Shown here piece by piece: positions 31,424 through 42,420 of a stretch of 64,000 bases of DNA (within the stretch, counting starts at the first letter, position 1; each line of letters opens with the position of its first letter). Position numbers and translations under genes: made by a program. The notes under the pieces are model-generated. The model was not told where the DNA came from and did not search any database. It was given only the letters and a program-made list of their open reading frames with translations. The DNA comes from Marasmius tenuissimus (Eukaryota > Basidiomycota > Agaricomycetes > Agaricales > Marasmiaceae), in the NCBI GenBank assembly GCA_029532415.1, contig JAQOTA010000053.1, forward strand, positions 6,076,001-6,140,000, given 5' to 3'.

Positions 31424-31428
31424 CGTAT

Positions 31429-33278
31429 TTGGTGAACAACGAGACCCAAATAATCCCTCGTGCATTGTGCGTGATATGGAGAAAAATTCTACATGGAGAG
31501 ATGCCACGGGTGATAGAGAACCCATGGATCCACCTACTACTCGTAGGGGAGGCAGACCTAGAAAAGTTCCTGGGACTAATCGTGCCAGTCTGTCTACCAT
31601 GTGTAACTCCAGGGGGAGTCAGCCCGATAGCTTAGTGCAACAATTATCCCAGGAAGGGGGAGTAGGTTTCGTGATTTATCTGTTAAATCGGGCAGTTCCC
31701 GTTCACGATGACCTCACTGATATGTCCAACGTCCGAGAGTGGACTCTCCGTGACATACTGAAGCTGCCTGCTGAGCAGCAGAGAGAATGGAAGGCCGCTT
31801 GCCGCGATGAACTAGAGGCTCTTTGCAAGCACAAGGTCTTCGAATTGGTTGACCTACCTAAAGGTCGCAAGGCTGTCAAAAACAGATGGGTGTTTGACGT
31901 TAAGTCAGACGATCGAAAGAAAGCTCGACATGTTGCCAAGGGTTTCTCTCAGGTCGAAGGTGTTGACTTTGATGAGATCTTCTCACCAGTTGTACGGTTT
32001 GAAACTGTACGGATGATGCGCGCACTTGCAGCTCTCAAAAACTGGCACATTCAGGCATTGGATGTGAAGAACGCCTTTCTTTATGGTGAACTTAAAGAAG
32101 AGATCTATATGGATCAACCTGAAGGTTTCAAGGTTAAGGGTCAGGAAGGCAAAGTCTATCGCCTTCGCCGTGCATTATATGGACTGAAGCAAGCCGCTCT
32201 TGAGTGGTGGCGTGCTCTCAGCTCGTCCATGGAAGTAATGGGCTTCAAACGCTTAACTTCCAATGCAGGTCTCTTTATTTGTAAAGATCGTGAGACTGGT
32301 GATGAATGTATCGCTTTGATCTATGTCGACGATGCATTATTCCTTGGACCCAACAAAGCCTTTGTCGAAAAGAAGAAAGCCGAGTTTATGGCTCGTTGGG
32401 AATGCTGTGATCCTGGAGAAGTTAAAGAGTTCTTGCGCATGCGTATTCGTCGCAGAGGCCGTAAAATCCTTCTTGACCAGACCGACTACTTGAAGAAGGT
32501 CTTGAAGCAATTTGGCATGCAGAATGCAAAAGCAGCAGATACTCCTCTTCCTGCCGGCTATATTCCACAACCCAACAAAGGTCCGGTTGATCCCGAACGT
32601 CGTGCTCGATATCAATCAGTGATTGGATCGCTTCTGTATATCATGCTTGGCACTCATCCAGATATTGCCTACGCTGTTACAAAGCTTTTACAATTCTCTG
32701 CTAATCCATCGGAGGATCACCTGAAGAAGGCACTTTATATTTGCCGCTATCTTGCAGGAACTCCAGACTATGCACTGGTCTATGATGGAGCCTCTGACGG
32801 ACGTTTACTAGCATTCACTGATTCTGATTGGGCTGCTGATCCAATCAAGCGTCGGTCGATCACAGGCTATTTCTTCAAATTGGCAGGTGGCATCTTCTGT
32901 TGGCAATCATGTGCCCAGAAGACTGTTGCGCTTTCATCCACTGAAGCTGAATACATGGCGCTATCCGACTGTAGTCGTCAGGCTGTGTGGATTCGACAGT
33001 TACTCTCTGAACTTGGGATTGATATGACTCCTGTTCCCATATGTGGAGATAATCAAGGCTCGATTTTTATCACCTCTAACCCAGTTTAAGAACGTCGTAC
33101 CAAACACATTGATATTTGCTATCATTACATTCGCAAATGTGTTTCAGACCGCAAGGTCGATCTTTTCTTTATTGACAGTGCCTACAATCCTGTGGACATG
33201 TTTACCAAGAATTTGGGTCATGTCAAGTTCTCCGCTTTTAGAGAACATCTTGGACTTGAATTTTATTTGTCTGAATAG
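31429..33278 (+). pseudogene. Copia A RT-RNase H (part 3)
   Basis: Resumes the Copia A frame after Gypsy B (FGEQRDP). Reverse transcriptase with KNRWVFDVK, ALYGLKQA and intact YVDD (32322-32333). RNase H with FTDSDWA and STEAEYMALS. A TAA at 33087-33089 interrupts NPV-ERRTKHID; CAA is expected, as Copia B reads NPVQEHRTKHID. The frame continues to TAG 33276-33278 shortly before the polypurine tract GCGAGGGGGAG and the 3' LTR. Confidence 0.88.
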
Positions 33279-33319
33279 ACGCTTCGTGCTCTACTTGTGC
33301 CGCACTTAGCGAGGGGGAG

Positions 33320-33577
33320 TGTTGAATCCGGACTACCGGATATATGGACCGTTGTATCGGGCCGCATATATGCTTCAATCGTTTCACTATGATCTATGCT
33401 ATTCCTAGTCACTCCTGTTATAGAAGATACAGCCACCTCTGTATAGTATATAAGTAGCTCTGTATCTACATGCAATACCAGTACTTTTACTACTCTCGTT
33501 GCTGCCTCTAAGCCTATCTCCAGGTGAGCTAGTCTGTCCCATGCTGCCACTGCGTGGGCAGGACCTCTGCCTCAACA
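33320..33577 (+). repeat. 3' LTR of Copia A, 258 bp
   Basis: TGTTGAATCC ... CTCAACA. The following GTGAG does not match the left flank GAACC. Confidence 0.92.
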
Positions 33578-33614
33578 GTGAGAAAAGTGAATGACGTGGA
33601 TTGGGAAGAAGAAC

Positions 33615-34345
33615 CAAGGGGTGGGCGGGATTACAAAAAGATAAACAATGTCGATTTCTTTTCTAAGCCCCCCCCTGGGTCGACCGACCGACCGATCACG
33701 TGGATAAATTACTATATATGGTATGTATGACATAATCATCCTGTTCTGTTTTCCGCGCGTAGCGTGTGGCGTAAGTACTTCTGATTCCTGCCGCCATTCC
33801 TCTCTCTGCCATGCCCGACATCTCCATCCACAAAAAGCTGCCAGTGGTTTCTCTGTAGACTATGCTGAATACTGCAATATAGTGAATGGGTCAAACTTGC
33901 TCACAAATTTATTGAGGCCAATTATGTTTCAAGCATGTTCTAACGTCCAGTAAAGTGAACCAGTACCTGGCACAGGTTTTTGGTATCGCTCGCTCCAGGA
34001 AGCAAGGTTGGGACTTAAGATATATGGTCTGTGTGAACTGAGGGAATTTCACACTCCTAAGCAACACAACAGGCCAGATTTGGGACTGCTTGCCCCAGGC
34101 CTGCAGGCTGAGAAGGTCAGAATTGAGCAGAAATTGACTTCACTTAGTCCATGCACTCCAATTTTTGACCTTATCATCCTAATTACATGCTATTTCATTC
34201 AATAACACCTTTTTGTCCAGTGGAAAGTAGCTTTTGAGGGCGGTACTACCTCGAAAAAAATATACATATAGATTTTTTTTAAGAGACCCTCGACCAACCG
34301 ACCAACCGGGATGGTATGCCGGAATGTCGGCCCGCCCACCCCTTG
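33615..34345. mobile_element. Non-autonomous hAT-like MITE, 731 bp
   Basis: Perfect 15-bp inverted repeats CAAGGGGTGGGCGGG (33615-33629 and complement at 34331-34345) and perfect 8-bp target duplication AGAAGAAC (33607-33614, 34346-34353). Short GACC / GGTC runs lie inside both ends. No coding frame. Confidence 0.82.
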
Positions 34346-34431
34346 AGAAGAACCGAATCGGACACACTAAGCTCAACCATTACCGAACATTAGCACGTGC
34401 CTCGGAGATTACTGAGAGTCCTCCCAGCTGT

Positions 34432-35036
34432 TGTCACAATCGTAGTAGTCTTGTAGTTTTGTGAGGGGGGCACAGTGGGACGCTTTCCTGACTACCTAAT
34501 CATGTACCCGGAAGAAGTGGCAGCGCAATAGTGGGTTGTTTGGCCTCTTGATAACCCTCAAAAAACTCGGAGAGATCAGCAAGACCATACCCGAGTGTTC
34601 CGGCTATGTTTTGCACTCACTATTCGGGTCCATTTTCTTTCGGTGCTCAAGGTCGGTTGAGCGCTGCCTTGGTGGCCATGCAAAATGCGGCCATCGCATT
34701 GGTTGGAGGTACTTGATTAGCTAATTAAAAAATGCCCCACTGCATGCCCCCTAACAAAACACCAGACTACATACACACACATCACTTGCAATTGTCAGTA
34801 TGTATCGTAGTCCGGATACTCGAGACTACAATTGTAGGCCGCTCTCGAAAATTCACGCCTGACCAATCTGTCCCACCCCACGGTGATATCACAGCGCACC
34901 TTCTGACGACTACAACTCCAAGCAACCTCCAATTCACTGCCTTTTGTTCGTGACTGTTTGAAAGAATACAAAATATCATGGGATGAGAAAGAATTGGTCA
35001 GCCACAAATTTCTGAGGGAGGCCTACGATTGTGACA
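34432..35036. mobile_element. TIR element of uncertain class, 605 bp
   Basis: Inverted ends TGTCACAATCGTAG ... CTACGATTGTGACA. Flanks CCAGCTGT and ACAGCTGT match at 7 of 8 bases, which could be an 8-bp target duplication with one change. No coding frame and no TATA pattern like the LTRs here. Could also be a solo LTR (TG...CA). Confidence 0.55.
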
Positions 35037-35044
35037 ACAGCTGT

Positions 35045-35825
35045 CAATTCGCCAGCCGTGTTCTATCATCTTGCATCTTAATTTTGGGCATCTCTGCCAG
35101 AGATGTTGTCAGTGACGCATTGTGAGCGGCAACGGGAACTCTTGCCTGAACTTCAAGTTCAGTTAACCCACTAAAGGTGAGTCGTCATGTTCAGCTGCCA
35201 TCGTGTTTGTTTCATAACCAGCTATCGAGCCTGGCTGGTCTTTGCAGCCATTGATGTGCTCATTAATCAGTAGGGCTCAATAAAAGAAGGCACAATGGTT
35301 GACTGGGGCATGTCTCGCACTTCTTTCTCTTTGCCTTGCACCTTCTCCTCAGTCTGCCTCAAAACCCAAAATTTGAAATCTGGTACACCGGATTGAACTC
35401 ATTAATGCCACACACCGCTGATGACAATCATAATTCATCATCATCAGTACGCCACCTGTTGTAGTGAGTCAGCGATAAAACACACCATGACTGATTAGCC
35501 CTCACCGCTACACATCTCCCGCGAGACAAGGGCGCCACAGAACAGATCAAGTGGCATCCAGATGCACTACAGCGAGACTGGAGTAAATCTATCATAATTG
35601 TAGAAACTCGGGATAACTTTTTGTTCCCGTCAAACAATGGAGCTTGCCCTGATATGGTCCAGTTGGGATAGTTTGCCCCTCGGCAGCTCCAGCTGTTGGA
35701 GAACTCATGGTTGTCATAGGTCAGTACAGGATTGTGGCGCACTTGGACGACCAACAGAACATATTTAGAGGACACGAGGGTACATAGGCCAGCAGACACC
35801 CAAAAACAAATTAACCCCGCTGACC
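35045..35825 (+). repeat. Upstream flank of O-methyltransferase pseudogene, part of a segmental duplication
   Basis: From about 35265 on, the sequence aligns with about 61240-61786 (for example ...CAATGGTTGACTGGGGCATGTCT... against ...CAATGGTCAATTGAAGCATGTCT...), so the promoter region was duplicated with the gene. No other gene seen. Confidence 0.6.
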
Positions 35826-36073
35826 ATGTCTCTCTCAGAATTGACTGCACTTCAACAGACTCTCAATGAAGCCATCGACATCTACAAGGCTGAACTAGCA
35901 GCTCAAGATATTCCTGAGCCGTTGCTCAATACATCAAAACCCCCATCTGACAGACGATAGCACCTACCTCCCGACCCCGGTGATGTATGAAGCACAAAGA
36001 ACTGCCTTGGCAAGTATGGTGAGCACACTATTTTTCTGAATGTGAAACCTACCTGATCAAGTGATAATGATCC

Positions 36074-36805
36074 TGACACGATCTGTTTACCTTTCGATAA
36101 CTGACGTTTCACAGAGGACTGACCTAGCAAAATGGTTTCTCCAACTTAGAACACTCGGGATTCGTTCTAGTTACTTGGTAAGCTCTCAATTGAGTCTTTC
36201 AGTCCACATAGACGCTTATTGTACCACTATGGTCACTGTAAGTCGCACTTCGTGAGTTCTTAGGTCTCGCACAAGTCTTAGCAAGCAGCAATTGGTTAGA
36301 TTCAGCAGAATCTCTACTAAAGCAGTCGGGGTTCGGGTTGGTTAAGTCGAATAAAGAGGTCGAGTTGTACGAGACCTCTCCTACACTATTTATACGGTAT
36401 CTACTACTACTGTACTGCGTAAATATGCTAAAATACATCGTACGATAATGAGATGCGCAGTAATTGCGCAGTCATTTTGACAAGCGCTAGGTCTGGGCGC
36501 TGGCAGGTGCTGATATCTTAATTGTGTGGCATAGCATTCCCCTTGGGCGGTTATTTCATTGAGTAGTGCTTGCGCAGTCCGGAAATATTGATGGGCGTCC
36601 AGTTGTTGTGGATTTCCGAGAAGAGATATCCGGGTTTGTGATATCTTGCCCTGCAGATTAGATAGTCGGTAAGTCAGGGTTATGGGTCTGATGAGAATTT
36701 GAATTGGGGTGGTTTGACGTGGGAATAGTCTCACACGCAGCTTAAGCCACGTGTGGCTGAGACTGTGGTACGTCCCTTGTTCGGTAAAAAATACCGATCG
36801 TGACA
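36074..36805. mobile_element. Solo LTR (probable), 732 bp, in first intron of the O-methyltransferase pseudogene
   Basis: TGACACGATC ... GATCGTGACA with 5-bp target duplication GATCC (36069-36073 and 36806-36810). The 61787 copy lacks it at the equivalent site, which confirms an insertion. A TATA-like CTATTTATA lies near 36387. Confidence 0.75.
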
Positions 36806-38087
36806 GATCCAGCTAGGACCTAATCAAGACGCTTATTCAGAATCCCCATGACATCCTGCTTGCAATGAGTTGGGCAAGTATCGAGGTGGCAAGCGAAATG
36901 CCACCAAAAGCTACGTAACTTCGAAAGGTCTTTCCGACAAGGTGATATTTGAGGTACAAAATTTCTTCTCTCCTCAAAAGCGCTGCGGAAAGTATGTGTT
37001 TGTACTACAGCAAGGTATTATTGTTATTAGGAACTACATCCCATGTTTGGACCCCGTAGGATACTGGGACCTATTGTACATTTACTAATACGTGCCTACT
37101 GAATGTACAATAGCGTATGCAGAATGACACCAGTACGAAGAAGCCGTTTTATTGGCAACAACTCATGGTCCGGTTGTGAGCATACGGAACAAGTGCTGTA
37201 GCCCCTCCTGTATGCACGCTTATGTCAATTCTTGCTTCTCCTTTATGGGATCAGACTTCATACCGTTCATGCATATAGGTTTTCGACATGGTCGTCATCC
37301 TCCGGAGTGATGAATGTGTCATCTAACTGGGTTGCAGCGTCTTCAGGAATAACCCGAAGCGCTCGGTATGCAGGAGTTGCGTCATATATGACTAACACAT
37401 TGTGTACGAACGATGCCAAAATGGACCTTAGACGGGGGTCATCCATGGTTTTGTTCAGTACCTCTATCCCGCTAGTGCTGCCCCAGTCGGTCGACCCTCC
37501 CGAATCTATCTCCCTGATTGTACAGTCGAAGTGTTGTCTCCGAGTTACGAGCTCCGTGTTCTGGTCGCACTCAAAGACCGTGTGAAGTTCATCTTCTACT
37601 GCACTCTGGCAGAATCGGCACAGCCTGTTCTCGCGAATATCATACGACGATCATTGGAGGGTTTTAATCACGAGGTGGTGGCAGGAAGTGACCAGTCTGC
37701 ATAGGGATTTGCAGTGGGCCGGGGTGGGTACGTGGAGGTATGATTGCAGGTGGAACACGTCAGTTGGGGTTTTGGTAAGGGGTGGTTTTGGGTACCTCCT
37801 TTGGAGGATAGCAATCTTCTTGGATATATGAAGGCTGGTGAGTACTCCGTTCCAGGTCCATTTCTCTATACCGGCAATCATATCATTGACACCTTCTAGG
37901 GATGTGAATGAATCGCCGGTAGTGGGCCATTCTGGAGCTGTCATCTTAACCACTTCTATTACATCTTTCAGCCAGCATTCCTCGCCCTCCAACCATAAAG
38001 CTTGTGCCTCTCGCAATGCTGCATGGACTAGTTGAGTTTCGGGTAGTGAGAACAGGTATTTGTAATACCACAGAGCAAGGATCAAGC

Positions 38088-38594
38088 TGATGAGCCAGCA
38101 TAGTCAAACTGCACAGTGGGTCATAACGTCCTAAACCTCACCTTGGGTTAGATAGCTTGCAGAGCTAGTAGTTAGAGTGCTTTGAGATGCTTGAGAGGTG
38201 ATAATCGAGTAGATTGTCCTAAGACTTAAGGCCTTGGAATACCAGCTTTTAGACACAAGTTTCAGTACATGTAAGAGTCATTACCATTGTATGAAACTAC
38301 TACTAGAAGTAGGTATTTAGCCGTATAGTCATAATACTAATGAGTGTGTCTGCAGTCCTATTGGCCTGCTTAGCTACTAAAGTCCGTTGTGCCTCGCACT
38401 AGGGACTATGAGCATCATATCTGATGCAACTACATATGTAGCAGGTATCTACAGTGTCATTTGTGAAGCAATAGCTACATAGATACTTCTTGCATGAAGA
38501 CACAAGTGTTCATAGAGGTGTAGCTCTATAAATAGTGTATGACGTGTAAACAACATGTCAACAATGTATCACATGATATCCATCACGTTCAACA
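38088..38594 (-). mobile_element. Solo LTR inside LINE ORF2, 507 bp
   Basis: Reverse-complement member of the TGTTGAACATG ... GGCTCATCA family. Flanks CAAGC / CAAGT, a 5-bp target duplication with one change. The LINE frame reads through when it is removed (IHARHL joins to LALWYYKYLF). Confidence 0.75.
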
Positions 38595-41230
38595 CAAGTG
38601 TCTAGCATGAATGGGAAGGAGACCAGTCTCGGTATATAGGAATGTTATTTCTGAGCGTGGGTGGACGGTGAGCATTCGGCGAAGGTAATATTTTTGGACA
38701 TCCTCTAGCACATAGAGGGCCGTTCTGTTGATGTCGACTACAACTTCACAGCCAAAAGTCAGATGGGGGTCAATGCGGGCCTGGTATAGCCATCGTGCCA
38801 CAGTACATGGTAAGGATCCCACCATATTTTCTATGCTGAATGTTGCTGCACTAACACTCTTTCCTTTAGCAGCATGTTTTTTGTAGTGAGCATTGAAGAA
38901 CAACTTTCAAAGGGATGTTGAGGAAAACAGTACCCCAACATAGCAGTATTCTTGTACCTTCTTGAGAGGTACCCCATTAACATGGAAGCTGATGGATGGA
39001 TTCGGGTTCCGAGGTACCTTCCCCAGCACCATCCATTCTGTCTTCTCCACGCTGATAACATGCATATAGATTGACGTCCATTGCGTAAACTGGTCAATCT
39101 TGCTCTGTAATCCTTTGGGGGATAGAGAGAAGAGGACCACATTGTCTGCTTGTTCCAGGTGGGATATCCGTTTTCCCCCAACAATTATGTTGTCCTCATG
39201 ATCCTTGACGAATTTCAGTAGAGTTGAGAAGAAGATATCCCACAAGATGGGTGACGCTGTGTCCCCGGTGAGTAACCCAATGGTCGACTTGAATACTTCT
39301 GAGAAGTTGTCTCCATTTCGGACAATATATGACATGTCTTTGTAGGTATTCTGTAACCAGTCAAAGAATTTGCCGCCTACGCTATTCTGGTACATTGAGG
39401 ACCACAGGGCTGAGAGGTTTGTCCATGGGTATGCGTTTTTCAGGTCCACAAAACACACATAGAGAGGCTTTCCGAGGGCCCTTGCTTTATCACGTGCAAC
39501 ATGGAGTATGAACAAGTTGTCGTGTGTGCAATGGTTCTCCCTGAAGCCATTTGTGAGTCTGGCATGATATTGTTGTCTTCAGCCCACTCTCTGATTCGCC
39601 CATCTAGGATAAGTGTCAGGGACTTCAGTAGGCAGCTCTCTAGTCCAATGATACGGTAGCTATCTGGTGATGAGGGGTCCTTGTTCTTTTTCAGAATTCC
39701 TATAAGCACGGTCTGTCGCCACGCACTGGGTGAATCACACCCATCCAAACATGCTTGGAAAAGTTCTGCTAGGGTGGTATTGGGGATGCGGGAGATCGTC
39801 TTGTAGGCGACGTTATCGATACCCACTGCTGATCGTACTGAGTGTTTTTTCAGTTTCTCTTTCACCCTTGCAATCTTGTTCTCTGAGATATCATGGCTCC
39901 ACACTTGTTTATGTGAGTGGTCTGCTGTCTGTGCTGGGATTGCTGCTGACATGTCATTGTATAGCTTTTGATATGTGGTGTTGAAGTGAGGTGGGGAAGG
40001 GGATATGGGGTTGAGGCATGCTTCAAAGACCTCTTTGAGTTGTTGAGCAGTGACCTTCGCCGGTCTGCTCTTGTCGTTGGTTCATTTTTGGATGACTTTC
40101 CAAAACTCAGCTCCAGTACATGCTGATACCAGGTGCTTCAGGTTATTTGTCTGTGAGGTGCATTCCTTTTTGCGGTTTCTGTGATTGCCATTGTATTCAG
40201 AATCATCTAACACTCGTTCATTCTCTGGTAGGTCGGTGACACTCAGTTCCACAGCATGTGGTGTTTCAGTGACTGTTGTTGAGCACTTGGGAAGCCCCTC
40301 TCTGTTGTGTATCCCTATGGGTGCCAGATCCATCCACCGAGGAGTAGGCGGTGTGTAGGTCTGTGGTTGTATAGGAATGGTTGTACAGGCAAGCTTCCAT
40401 GCTCCAAGGGAGTTGTTGTTATAGGTAGCATGTTTTACCTGCCAATCTATGCCAGCCGTTCTTCTCTTTATCCACTTTGTGCACTCTTTCAGGAGATCTG
40501 CCTCTGCGCACGTCCATCCTTCCTCTGCTATGGAACCCATTTGGAAGTTGAAGATCCGGATTAGGTCCTCTGATGGAAGGTCTACTCACAGGGATTTCAA
40601 CAGGTCTGACGTCAGAAGGACATGCAGGATGCCTGATAGAAGCGCCCTCATGATTGTTTGGCGGCCTGTTGGAGAGTGGGAGGAGTTATGACTACAGTTT
40701 GGGCCCCAGAAAATCCCAGTGCAAGCCCTGTATTGGCCTTGTGTGTCTTCTGCTCTTGTGGCTTGGATATGCACTGACAGAGGCAGTGTATTCGCAGTTG
40801 CCAATCCATACGGTCAATGTGTTTTGAATATATTGTCTGCCAATGCAGCTTCCACATTCGCTTTAGCAAGAAGGTCAAGGAATGATAGGCCGTTCTGGTT
40901 TCTGGGGGCTCTTATGCAATAATGTTCAAGGGGAGTAGGGGAGGGGATAGATATTGATATGGACAAGGTTGTATGGTCTGACGTTTCCTCAAAGCTATCG
41001 CAGATAACCATCTTCTTTGTGATGGAAGGTATCATGGTTGTTGACATCATAATGTAGTCCACTGTTGCAAATCCCCCATGGAATGATGTGAACCCTCCCA
41101 GGGAATCCGGCTCATATTTGGTCCCATTTACCAAGGTGAGGTTCATTTCCTTTGCTATTCTGAGCAACCATGTCCCTCTTGGGTTACACAGTCTATTGCT
41201 AGACAAACACTCGAGGTCGCTGGAGCCAGG

Positions 41231-41550
41231 TGATGAACCGGCATGACGCCTAGCGCAGAGGACTACAACATGGCTACACTACTACTTACCAGAGAGGAGT
41301 TTAGAGAGGTAGAGGCAAGACATAGAAGCTCAAGCACACTGTAGATTCAGGTAGAGAACTACGAGCTTATATACATGAAGATACAATAGAGTTACCATAT
41401 AGGGACGACAATAGAAATTGTGCATATGAGCATAATGAACAGTGAAGAATAGAACAATAGTGAATGCATTGTCCCACATAATACAATGGCGGGAAGTATG
41501 AACCGGGACTTCGGATATACCGGATCTAATTATAGTCCACGGATTCAACA
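41231..41550 (-). repeat. 3' LTR of Copia B
   Basis: Minus strand TGTTGAATCC ... GGTTCATCA. It shares the TGTTGAATCC start with Copia A LTRs but is otherwise different. Confidence 0.93.
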
Positions 41551-41751
41551 CACCCCCTCGCTAAGTGCAGCTGAAAAGCGCATCTGAGCGAATCAAGTGG
41601 ACAAATAGAATTTAAGTCCAAGGTGATCTCTGAACTGTAAGAACTTCTCATGACCGAGATTCTTCGTAAACATGTCTGCAGGATTATAGACTCCTTCAAT
41701 GAAGAACAATTCGACTTTGCCATCTTCAACACACGATTGAATATAATGATA

Positions 41752-42420
41752 TCAAATATCGATGTGCTTGGTTCGGTGTTCTTGAACCGGATTAGATGCA
41801 ATGAAGATCGAGCCTTGATTATCTCTGCAGATTGGAATAGGACCCAAGTCAATTCCAAGTTCAGAGAGTAGCAATCTTATCCAGGAGGCTTGACGACTGC
41901 AATCTGATAGTGCCATATACTCAGCCTCAGTGGAAGAAAGAGCTACAGTCTTCTGGGTGTGTGATTGCCACGAGAAGATGCCGCCTGCTAACTTGAAGAA
42001 GTAGCCAGTGATCGAACAACGTTTGATGGGATCGGCAGCCCAATCCGAGTCTGTGAACGCTAGAAGACCTCCATCAGAGTCACCATTGTAGACAAGTGAA
42101 TAATCTGATGTGCTAGCAAGATAGCGGCAGATATACAGAGCTTTATCGAGGTGCTCCTTTGTTGGATTAGAAGAGAACTGGGAAAGCTTCGTAACTGCAT
42201 AGGCAATATCAGGACGTGTGCCCAGCATAATGTACAGAAGCGACCCAATCACAGACTGGAATCTGGAGCGTATGGCAGGATTGACTGGACCATTGTTGGG
42301 AGTTGGCACATAGCCAGCAGGTAAGGGCGTAGGAGCACCTTTTGCATTCTGCATCCTGAAACGTTCAAGGACTTTCTTCAGATAATCCTCTTGGTCAATC
42401 ATGATCTTGTTGCCTTCGCA
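41752..42420 (-). pseudogene. Copia B RT C-terminal end and RNase H
   Basis: Begins after a deletion junction near 42420: GQE of the RT is followed directly, in a shifted frame, by IRCEGNKIMIDQEDYLKK. Compared with Copia A about 300 bp are missing, including the catalytic YVDD. RNase H motifs TDSDWA and STEAEYMALS are present. TGA at 41752-41754 stands where Copia A has a Cys codon (HIDI-YHYI); the frame then reads on to the usual FYLS end. Confidence 0.88.

Larger units (their letters stand above)
19806..33577 (+). mobile_element. Copia A: Ty1/copia LTR retrotransposon carrying two nested insertions
   Basis: 258-bp LTRs at both ends differ at about 2 positions. Copia order is present: gag, protease, integrase, RT, RNase H. 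A solo LTR sits at 23189-23713 and the whole of Gypsy B at 24274-31423, leaving about 6.1 kb of Copia A itself. The outer flanks (GAACC on the left, GTGAG on the right) do not match, so a target duplication is lacking. Coding defects listed below make it non-autonomous. Confidence 0.92.

Noticed and set aside
33660..33690. Possible simple GACC tandem repeat of interest
   Set aside because: Only three units and located in the subterminal region of a MITE; explained by that element.
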